Assembly (NCBI RefSeq): GCF_000003605.2
Contig: NW_003133350.1
Location: 301,176 to 321,209 of the forward strand
Source: Saccoglossus kowalevskii
Lineage: Eukaryota; Hemichordata; Enteropneusta; Harrimaniidae
Direction of reading: 5' to 3'
Length of the DNA stretch: 20,034 bases
Shown one piece after another: positions 17,101 to 20,034 of the stretch. The notes under the pieces are model-generated. The model was not told where the DNA came from. It searched no databases and saw nothing but the letters and a program-made list of their open reading frames with translations. Each line of letters begins with the position of its first letter. Within the stretch, counting starts at the first letter, position 1. Position numbers and translations under genes: made by a program.

Positions 17101-18240
17101 TCTGCCGAATTTCATTAGTACACACTGACAGACACAAATCTTCTACTTGTTTTATGTCCAATTATTTTTTTCTGCTTTTCCACAATTAAACAAAATGTGT
17201 GTTTATATTTTAAAACATTTGTCGATCCCGGAAGTGGTATAATAGTGAAAATATCACTTTGCGGAAGGGGCAACACATTAAATTTGTAACTTCATTTAAT
17301 TAGGGTGGTATTTGCCATCAAATGTGCATTTTATTTTTCATAGACAAATTAGAGACTATTTTCACAGATCATATTTTCAGAAACTATAAATACAAAGTGA
17401 TTTCAAGATTGTAAACGCCGTACTTGTGGTCGGCTTCATGCATTCAAGAAAGGCTAATCGCACTCAACTTGTGTGATTACTCATACTAGACAAAATCACA
17501 TTCATGCAGAACGTCACGTTTCGTCTTTCACAATGACAGTTAGACTATCGATTATATCCATATTTTAATGTTTCAAGTAATGATATTCAAAAGTATGTTG
17601 CGTTTTAATTCCTCATCAGATTGGGGGTTGTTATTTGTTTTCACCCCAATCCTCGCTGTGTTAATACAGCGAATAGTTAGACAGCGTAATACATCTTATT
17701 GGTTGAGGGTACTGTTCATATAATATCCACATTGGCTTAAATGTTATACCGGCTAAAGACTGAAATTCTTAAGCATGCCAAGTAAATGAAGACAGTAGTC
17801 AGTACAAGGTGGGGGGGGGGGTACGCGTGGCAGATTAGAGCAGTCAGGCTCAATGCTTAAATGAACGATGACTTTTAAGCACGAAACGCGTATATGGTCA
17901 ATGTCAACAGGAGGGCTAACAACACATGTTATCGAGACTAGGGAACTTGTTTGTATATCTAATAATGAATGACCGTTTTGTGTACCGAACCTACCTGACT
18001 GTCTTCCCATAACATCTTCAGTTCATAGCCAGGCAGTATATCTTCTCGCTCGTTTACATGTTGTAAAGCCAATTCCACGGCAGGCAGTTGGGTTACACCA
18101 CCTTCCCACACTGATGATTTCATCGGGAACAAACCCAACAGGTATAGATCCGTTTTATTGGTTCTTTCTCCAAGACAAACCGATGAGAATATCATACACG
18201 TCAACGCAATACGGATCATAGGTATCTTCCACGCCAACAT
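2094..18240 (-). CDS. GABA-B-type class C GPCR, 17 coding exons (whole gene span)
   Basis: This is a metabotropic GABA-B-like receptor: an extracellular Venus-flytrap ligand domain followed by a seven-helix G-protein-coupled domain at the plasma membrane. My exon model is 17995-18240, 15083-15220, 14790-14960, 14164-14265, 13098-13163, 12673-12849, 8611-8761, 8322-8425, 7834-7896, 7630-7705, 6656-6806, 5566-5800, 4754-4873, 4379-4522, 4039-4227, 2290-2393 and 2094-2115, about 752 residues. Family signatures seen include LPAVELALQHVNER, ILPGYELKMLW, VRIIVGDFY, KYVWFVQGW, YAYDTVWAIALALN, GSGPPKD, IKMSSPTINN, FSKTWRVYVIF, FLAWETRK and IPALNDSRYIG. The order and spacing match GABBR1/GABBR2. The signal peptide is about residues 7-24. 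Helices lie near 454-476, 493-508, 525-545, 565-588, 621-643, 659-681 and 688-709. The conserved extracellular disulfide pair would be C523 and C616. Unlike vertebrate subunits, the tail is only about 40 residues with no coiled coil. I cannot assign it to subunit 1 or 2, so no symbol is given. Confidence 0.93.
2290..2393 (-). CDS. GABA-B-like receptor exon 16: cytoplasmic tail
   Basis: Residues 712-745 plus two bases, beginning YMDHKVVQVEPHKSLH and ending SKDVEI. The acceptor has a good pyrimidine tract (TGTGCTTCCTTCCTGG...TTTTACAG|TAC) and the donor is CA|GTAAGT. The incoming phase 0 fits exon 15 directly. The sequence has no family similarity I recognise, as expected for a fast-evolving tail. 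Support comes from splice sites, open frame and phase fit on both sides. Confidence 0.75.
2500..2955 (-). pseudogene. CR1/Jockey-like LINE reverse transcriptase remnant, downstream part
   Basis: The minus strand continues the same LINE: KTSFQQFQRITQIRK, then VVHVLVSSRI, then after a frameshift YCNYLMYGSPSMLISKLQ with MMHNAASFI, then RASLYISDMLIQYVPLKSML. These match, in order, the RT tail pattern IxxIRK...LVHAxVxSRxDYCNSLLYGxPxxxIxKLQxxQNAAAR...APSYxxDLLxxYxPxRxLRS. At least two frameshifts and internal stops mark it as a decayed copy. The fragment ends just upstream of receptor exon 16. Confidence 0.78.
2956..3535. mobile_element. Non-autonomous element with ~40-bp terminal inverted repeats, nested in the LINE
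   Basis: This stretch splits the LINE reading between DHIAHI and KTSFQQF. Its ends are inverted copies of each other: left AATAGAGAGTTTAAGATTTG followed by CGTACGTAACGAGAACGTAA, and right (reverse complement) ATTAGAGACATTAAGATGCG followed by CATACGAGAACGGAACGAG. An extra 12-bp perfect inverted repeat (2989-3000 with 3023-3034) folds the left end. No transposase is visible, so it looks like a MITE or fold-back element. Exact ends and target-site duplication are unresolved. Confidence 0.65.
3536..3660 (-). pseudogene. CR1/Jockey-like LINE reverse transcriptase remnant, upstream part
   Basis: Minus-strand translation gives KIVDIDGTLVSV and then, after a one-frame shift, NNVRNLGVMFDIEMAMRDHI. 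The VRNLGVxFD...HI motif is a hallmark of the C-terminal thumb region of non-LTR retrotransposon reverse transcriptases. The frameshift shows that it is dead. It sits in intron 15 in the same orientation as the receptor gene, and its continuation is interrupted by a separate element. Confidence 0.8.
4039..4227 (-). CDS. GABA-B-like receptor exon 15: ICL3, TM6 and TM7
   Basis: Residues 649-711. It starts VHIPALNDSRYIGICIYNV, close to the family VSIPALNDSKYIGMSVYNV that packs the third intracellular loop and TM6. RFQPTLCYVISS matches the TM7 entry DQPNVQFCIVAL, and it ends LSIPK (family VFVPK). The acceptor is TTAATTTTCAG|GTG and the donor AAG|GTATGT, both phase 0. Confidence 0.96.
4379..4522 (-). 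CDS. GABA-B-like receptor exon 14: ECL2 and TM5
   Basis: Residues 601-648. C616 in VSSCTSENLGYF aligns with the ECL2 cysteine of family segment EHCENTHMTIW. TM5 is about 621-643 and ends LLLFGVFLAWETRK, near-identical to the family LMLFGCFLAWETRN. The acceptor is GCATTTTTAG|CCC and the donor AAG|GTTAGA, both phase 0. Confidence 0.95.
4754..4873 (-). CDS. GABA-B-like receptor exon 13: TM4
   Basis: Residues 561-600. It starts KIKDMQLLGIVLV (family IIKDQKLLVIVGGML). TM4 is about 565-588, followed by WEIIYPMTSHLV (family WQAVDPLRRTV). The acceptor is ATAACTATTACAG|AAA and the donor ACA GCA|GTGAGT, both phase 0. Confidence 0.93.
4874..5565 (-). other. Intron 12
   Basis: AT-rich, with no coding or repeat signal that I can support. 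The long minus-strand frame at 4650-4985 is mostly a shadow of exon 13. Confidence 0.7.
5566..5800 (-). CDS. GABA-B-like receptor exon 12: TM2, TM3 and ICL2
   Basis: Residues 482-560. The acceptor is TGTCTTTTTTTAG|A and the donor ATA|GTAAGT. It opens with TIKMSSPTINNFILLGC (family LIKMSSPYMNNLIILGG). TM2 is about 493-508, the extracellular cysteine is C523 and TM3 about 525-545. FSKTWRVYVIF is the highly conserved FAKTWRVHAIF motif at the cytoplasmic end of TM3. An additional CC pair at 511-512 lies in the first extracellular loop. Confidence 0.96.
5801..6655 (-). other. Intron 11
   Basis: Contains the fold-back repeat at 5994-6184. The rest has no recognised feature. Confidence 0.7.
5994..6184. 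repeat. Fold-back repeat with three copies of a CCTACTAAA unit
   Basis: In intron 11, 6079-6112 and 6150-6183 are inverted copies (about 27 of 34 bases, including a perfect 12-bp TTTAGTAGGTGG/CCACCTACTAAA). The loop is rich in TATTAATA. A third, direct copy of the right arm occurs at 5994-6026, with an insertion between CCTACTAAAT and AAGTTACG. This is consistent with a MITE-like or fold-back element; no coding capacity. Confidence 0.6.
6656..6806 (-). CDS. GABA-B-like receptor exon 11: linker and TM1
   Basis: Residues 432-481 plus two bases. It starts at the strongly conserved ectodomain-membrane linker GSGPPKDE (family GSEPPKD). TM1 follows as YVYFIMSVLAATGIICAVTL, then FFNIKFRHKR (family FFNIKNRNQK). 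The acceptor is TTCAATTTCACTAG|GG and the donor AAGAG|GTAAGT, which is strong. The GABA-B linker lacks the cysteine-rich domain found in mGluR and CaSR, and none is present here. Confidence 0.95.
6807..7629 (-). other. Intron 10
   Basis: Includes a 63-codon open frame on the minus strand (7213-7404) of unknown meaning. It has no splice sites that fit the receptor phases and no family match. Nothing else is recognised. Confidence 0.6.
7630..7705 (-). CDS. GABA-B-like receptor exon 10: end of ectodomain
   Basis: Residues 407-431, IVEIARYYIGTDFLEF then ESKDAVIWQ, aligning with [24 protein letters not shown] of GABBR2. The donor is CAAG|GTAAAT, phase 1. The strongest acceptor is TATATTTCAACAG at 7713, but joining there to exon 9 (phase 0) hits TAG after a few codons. 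The next AG (GCGCGAG|ATT, exon start 7705) restores the frame and is used here. The skipped bases in the coding frame would read R-E, which GABBR2 also has at this point, so a small sequence error or an unusual splice is also possible. Confidence 0.75.
7834..7896 (-). CDS. GABA-B-like receptor exon 9 (21 residues)
   Basis: Residues 386-406, TYTSFDNNGEASIDRDVNNF plus K, matching the family segment [20 protein letters not shown]. The acceptor is CTTATCATAG|ACG and the donor AAG|GTACTA, both phase 0. The downstream junction is problematic; see exon 10. Confidence 0.85.
7897..8321 (-). other. Intron 8
   Basis: AT-rich intron with a short ACATGAAGTAC direct duplication near 8066-8088. No other feature seen. 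Confidence 0.7.
8322..8425 (-). CDS. GABA-B-like receptor exon 8
   Basis: Residues 351-385. One base from exon 7 plus GG makes R351. It continues KYNNKRLEDYEYGDCELADL, then ILSSFKNVSFSGVK, matching the family segment [30 protein letters not shown]. The acceptor is TTTTTGGTTTAAG|GG and the donor AAG|GTGGCG (weak beyond GTG). It ends in phase 0 and joins exon 9 in frame. Confidence 0.88.
8611..8761 (-). CDS. GABA-B-like receptor exon 7: lobe 2
   Basis: Residues 301-350 plus one base. The acceptor is TTATTATATTTCAG|ACT and the donor AACA|GTAAGA. It starts TPDEFLSLYNNY (family MTSQEFVEKL) and holds NIPYAYDTVWAIALALNDT (family EAPLAYDAIWALALALNKT). N325 stands where GABBR1 has the glutamate that binds the GABA amine, while D331 is kept. 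NHT is a potential glycosylation site. Confidence 0.92.
9285..9476. repeat. Dispersed repeat with CAAGTTTCATT and CAGACAGACATAC motifs
   Basis: Two copies of an ACCAAGTTTCATTAAATC / CCAAGTTTCATTGAAATC motif (about 9295 and 9367) are followed by GTAGAACAGACAGACATACATATAGAGAG and GATAACCGCAATGACTCCCATTG. This motif series resembles tails of short dispersed repeats common in marine invertebrate genomes. I recognise the pattern but cannot name the family. It lies in intron 6. Confidence 0.5.
10009..10270. repeat. Degenerate TTCA/TTCG-rich tract
   Basis: TTCATTCA, TTCGTTCA and TATTCATTATT motifs recur through the tract, most densely at 10240-10268. It also carries a 7-bp inverted repeat ACGAGCG/CGCTCGT near 10162-10199. 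It underlies most of an open plus-strand frame of 162 codons (9965-10453), whose product is rich in FIxSF-like repeats. I regard it as simple-sequence DNA rather than a gene. Confidence 0.55.
10884..11145 (-). pseudogene. Decayed copy B of the 12.1-12.7 kb segment
   Basis: About 215 bases (10930-11145) closely match 12440-12658, and 10884-10912 matches 12091-12121. The roughly 300 bases between these blocks in copy A are missing here. The exon-like frame is broken by an extra base (CAAAAGATG against CAAAGATG) and by TAG in place of the tyrosine codon in LLIYL. Copy B is flanked by near-identical direct repeats of TTTGCAAATCAACTTA type (10852-10886 and 11160-11194). Confidence 0.7.
12091..12658 (-). 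pseudogene. Segment resembling the 3' exon of another membrane-protein gene (copy A)
   Basis: On the minus strand a strong acceptor, CCCTTTCTAACAG (ending 12550), precedes an open 38-residue stretch ending in TAA at 12432-12434. It starts FGESSLTYLVDWNLAKLD and continues into a hydrophobic helix, VIVMFGTLLIYLSIAIAVLY. This looks like the last exon of a polytopic membrane protein. The C-terminal helix of ABCG-type transporters is a possible match, but I am not sure. The 300 bases after the stop would be its 3' UTR. A second copy lies at 10884-11145. It sits in receptor intron 6 and is not phase-compatible with the receptor: it needs 2 incoming bases, while exon 6 ends at phase 0. Confidence 0.4.
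12673..12849 (-). CDS. GABA-B-like receptor exon 6: lobe 2
   Basis: Residues 242-300. The acceptor is TCATTACAG|GCT. It contains KYVWFVQGWF (family KKYVWFLIGWY) and CTREQIDEVME (family CTVEQMRIAAE). Two donors are possible. GAG|GTATGC at 12714 has the better consensus but would delete the next conserved segment. GAG|GTGCTG at 12672 is weaker but adds 14 residues, VCLTVITSTNNRFE, which align with GHLTTE...NQNNQ in GABBR2 and run straight into TPDEF of the next exon. Both keep phase 0. I prefer the longer form; the shorter could be an alternative splice form. Confidence 0.8.
13098..13163 (-). CDS. GABA-B-like receptor exon 5: lobe 2 (22 residues)
   Basis: Residues 220-241, REDVRIIVGDFYTPAAIEIF then CE, closely matching the family segment [22 protein letters not shown]. 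Y231 aligns with the GABBR1 tyrosine that contacts GABA. The donor is GAG|GTAAAT. The acceptor GAATATTAG|CGT has a poor pyrimidine tract, but both phases are 0 and the protein match is unmistakable. Confidence 0.9.
13164..14163 (-). other. Intron 4
   Basis: About 1 kb of AT-rich DNA with no coding or repeat feature that I can support. Confidence 0.65.
14164..14265 (-). CDS. GABA-B-like receptor exon 4: lobe 2
   Basis: Residues 186-219, LMQDMVVRMQNDGIDVV followed by TTDPFIDNTNLALDHLQ. This corresponds to the family segment DLEERVKEAGIEI...FFSDPAVPVKNLK. The acceptor is TTTCCTATTACAG|TTG and the donor CAG|GTAATG, both phase 0; 102 nt. Confidence 0.9.
14266..14789 (-). other. Intron 3
   Basis: About 0.5 kb; nothing recognised. 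Confidence 0.7.
14790..14960 (-). CDS. GABA-B-like receptor exon 3: lobe 1 to hinge
   Basis: Residues 129-185. The acceptor is TTACTCAACAG|GTT and the donor TCG|GTATGA, phase 0 at both ends. Family signatures are VSYAAGSSSLSNKELYPYF (compare SYGSSSPALSN...FPTFFR), TVHNPARLALMRHYGWKKI (compare NPTRVKLFEKWGWKKI) and GTIVEATDNY. The segment after Y131 reads A-A-G where GABBR1 has G-S-S, so the second carboxylate-binding serine seems absent. Confidence 0.93.
15083..15220 (-). CDS. GABA-B-like receptor exon 2: lobe 1
   Basis: Residues 83-128. The acceptor is TTTTTACATTACAG|TGT and the donor CAG|GTAGTT, both phase 0. It starts CDSGRAVDAMYSLLY, matching the family pattern C-D-P-G...YELLY, and contains PGCST (108-112). 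S111 aligns with the GABBR1 serine that binds the GABA carboxylate. C83 and C110 are the conserved lobe-1 cysteines. Confidence 0.93.
15696..15718. promoter_or_regulatory. Inverted pair of CRE-like half sites
   Basis: TACGTCA (15696-15702) and TGACGTA (15712-15718) are exact inverted copies separated by 9 bases. TGACG is the core half site for CREB/ATF bZIP factors. The pair lies in intron 1 within a locally GC- and CpG-richer stretch (about 15430-15970). It could be a regulatory site, but chance cannot be excluded. Confidence 0.3.
16107..16239. repeat. Tandem repeat, 35-bp unit, about four copies
   Basis: Units start at 16107 (shortened), 16136, 16171 and 16206. The two central units, TAACTGTACTTATGTACCCT... 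and TAACTATACCTATGTACCCT..., differ at only a few positions. The outer units are more diverged (TAACTGTACTCGTGTATC..., TAGCTGTAATCAATTATCCT...). It is a small minisatellite in intron 1. Confidence 0.8.
17811..17821. repeat. Homopolymer G11
   Basis: Eleven consecutive G on the plus strand, about 170 bases into intron 1 (C11 in the transcript). Confidence 0.95.
17995..18240 (-). CDS. GABA-B-like receptor exon 1: signal peptide and start of lobe 1
   Basis: Encodes residues 1-82. A hydrophobic stretch (IALTCMIFSSVCLG) forms the signal peptide, and LYLLGLFPMK starts the Venus-flytrap fold. I chose the ATG at 18240 because the hydrophobic core then starts close to the N-terminus and a purine is at -3. 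An in-frame ATG at 18300 would add 20 polar residues and has a T at -3; a TGA lies in frame further upstream. N28 (NKT) is a potential glycosylation site. W45 aligns with a GABBR1 ligand-contact tryptophan. The donor is CAG|GTAGGT, phase 0. Confidence 0.9.
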
Positions 18241-18300
18241 TTCGCTTGACGCACCCTGTGTGACAACCCACACGGACGTGTACTTGCGGTGTTCCACCAT

Positions 18301-18323
18301 ACAGCAACAAATACATCAAGGAT
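18301..18323 (-). other. 5' UTR portion of exon 1 after a likely splice acceptor
   Basis: On the minus strand TATTATTGATTTGCAG (ending 18324) resembles a splice acceptor directly upstream of exon 1. This suggests a noncoding first exon upstream. In this short leader an ATG at 18316-18314 opens a different frame and could act as an upstream ORF that tempers translation. Confidence 0.45.
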
Positions 18324-20034
18324 CTGCAAATCAATAATACAAATTTATAATACAGAGAAAAATATATCACATAAATGATTCATACTAATAACAATAGCTT
18401 TTACGTTGAAACAAAATATATATGATATTGTGGTTACTACATTCAGAGATAAAAATTCCTTGTAGACTTTCCAATATGCGTGAACAGGCTGACCATACCA
18501 GATAATAAGCAACGTTCTCACGCCGTACAATAAATCGCATTTTTAGTTAGTGTTCCCATATTTTACTAGTGAACTACAGCGAAATAGTCGCTGTAACCAA
18601 ACGTTACAATCAGAAAATAAATAATTGTATTTATTGTCCAACCATTAAAAGTGTGCCATATCACAGTATACCCATTACAGTACGCGTTCAGTGTATGCAA
18701 AAAGTTCGCAAAGAAAACTATAAAACGTACTCAAAACTCTGCTTCCTATACCGACTAATCCTTGGATTTGGCGACACATCGAAATATCAAGATCTCTCGT
18801 GCATTAGATGCGATATCAGAAGATTTCTGAGTAATAAACCCTATACGTTGTATCATGTATTGTTGAGGGACAACGGAACAGTATTAAGAGAGTGAAATAT
18901 ATATTAAGTCGATACTCACATTTCCAAAAATCTTCAGTCAGACAGAGCATTGAGGTAATCTATTGCCTTATCAATCGAACACTATTTATATATGTTAAGC
19001 ATAGGGTTCTACCATTGTACATAGGGGTGGATGCGTCACCGTATTTAGTGATTTCCTTGGCTACTTGTGTTTAACTGATATTCATATTTAACAATTCCTT
19101 GTTTTATACAACAACCATTGATACTTGTGATTGTGAGTAGTTTTGTTTATACAAATACACACTGTACTGGTGCAGACATTTCAAGTCATGTATGTTTGGT
19201 CAAAATATCATACTGAAATTTGCAAAAAATAAGGAAATGATTGTTTTTAACCGCAATTCTGGTAGATTTACAGCAATTCATATATAATCGCCATTTAAGA
19301 ACGATTAGGAACGCACAAACAATAGGGGAAATAATTATTTCATTATTTGTGTCCATATACCAAATATTGAAAAAAACGTGGCTTTTATTATTCTATTTAT
19401 ATTTTTGTGTCAGTTTACTTTCTATCTTCAACTCAAAAATGTTGCACATTATGATTCACTAAAATATAACCAAATACATTTACTTACGTTATACAAAATA
19501 TTTATTACAGACATGCATACTGTAATTAAGGGGGAAGAATTTCGATACGAATACAAAATGTTATCTCCACTTTTATATTTACGAATAAGAATTACCTTTA
19601 TTGTCCGAAGGCTTGGCGTACTGAGTTGTGTCTACATACAGCGGCAAATGGTCTTGTTACAGCACTTACGTTATGCTGAAATATCGGAAAGATACATGCA
19701 TTCGTAGTTTTAACGCAGACATTTCAAATGTCTTAATTTGCATTTGTGTTTAGACATGATTACAGATTCAAGGCATTAGGATGGATTACAAAATTCAACT
19801 TATACAGATAACAAACAACACATTAGCTGGTATTTGTAATGAGTTGTGTGTCTTTCCTAATACCTTATGATTGAATTTTTTCTTGAACACTAAATTAATT
19901 ATGATGGATAATACTTTTACATAAAAGTCTGGCGTAATGATCATTTCCATGCGCAATGTGAGCACTTGATTTGCCTATTGCTACTTTTAACCTAAAATAT
20001 TTACTTGTCACTTTATATTAATCATATGTTGAAA
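18324..20034. other. Upstream flank of the receptor coding region, no gene identified
   Basis: Presumably 5' UTR intron, noncoding exon or promoter of the receptor, because an acceptor abuts exon 1. Plus-strand frames of 108 and 109 codons (18569-18895, 19378-19707) have no recognisable domains. On the minus strand CATAAC|GTAAGT near 19670 is a strong donor-like site and could end a noncoding first exon, without other support. Confidence 0.4.

Larger units (their letters stand above)
15221..17994 (-). other. Intron 1 (about 2.8 kb)
   Basis: Holds the 35-bp tandem repeat, the CRE-like pair in a locally GC-richer zone, G11, and a short hairpin (GATTGGGG 17619-17626 with CCCCAATC 17644-17651). 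Short plus-strand frames at 15438-15686 and 15782-15994 show no family similarity. As the first coding intron it is a plausible place for enhancers, but that is inference. Confidence 0.65.

Noticed and set aside
17811-17821. G11 as a G-quadruplex or regulatory element
   Set aside because: A single homopolymer run without further G tracts nearby is better explained as simple sequence.
18569-19707. Plus-strand frames of 108 and 109 codons as a divergent neighbouring gene
   Set aside because: Biased AT-rich translations without domains, start context or splice support; their number is in line with chance in this composition.

Overview
This window is AT-rich animal (invertebrate metazoan) genomic DNA. 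The evidence is one multi-exon gene with consensus GT/AG splice junctions, long introns, microsatellites, a decayed non-LTR retrotransposon and other dispersed repeats. There is no sign of prokaryotic gene organisation. I cannot name the species; a marine deuterostome or other invertebrate with an expanded GABA-B-like receptor family would fit.

One gene dominates. A class C G-protein-coupled receptor of the metabotropic GABA-B type lies on the minus strand, from a start codon near 18240 to a stop at 2094. I rebuilt 17 coding exons whose frames join, giving about 752 residues: a signal peptide, a bilobed Venus-flytrap ectodomain (exons 1-10, 18240 down to 7630), seven membrane segments (exons 11-15, 6806 down to 4039) and a very short cytoplasmic tail (exons 16-17, 2393 down to 2094). 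Nearly all junctions are phase-consistent. Two need care: the donor of exon 6, and the acceptor of exon 10, where the best-looking splice site breaks the frame. A possible poly(A) signal follows at 1943-1948. The upstream part of exon 1 is preceded by a splice acceptor, so a noncoding first exon probably lies further upstream.

The introns hold mobile and repeated DNA. Intron 15 contains a frameshifted CR1/Jockey-like LINE reverse-transcriptase 3' fragment on the minus strand (2500-3660), which is split by a roughly 580-bp element with terminal inverted repeats (about 2956-3535). Intron 11 holds a fold-back repeat (5994-6184). Intron 6, the largest, holds a dispersed repeat near 9.3 kb, a TTCA-rich tract with a 162-codon plus-strand ORF, and two copies of a segment that look like the terminal exon and 3' end of some other membrane-protein gene (12091-12658, and a decayed copy at 10884-11145). 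Intron 1 has a 35-bp tandem repeat and a perfect inverted pair of CRE-like half sites. The two flanks (1-1942 and 18324-20034) show no gene I can support.

The most interesting biology is in the receptor. Comparison with the GABA-contacting residues of GABBR1 suggests that part of the pocket is kept and part is lost, and the tail lacks the coiled coil used for GABBR1/GABBR2 heterodimer assembly. It may be a divergent receptor with a different ligand or assembly mode.
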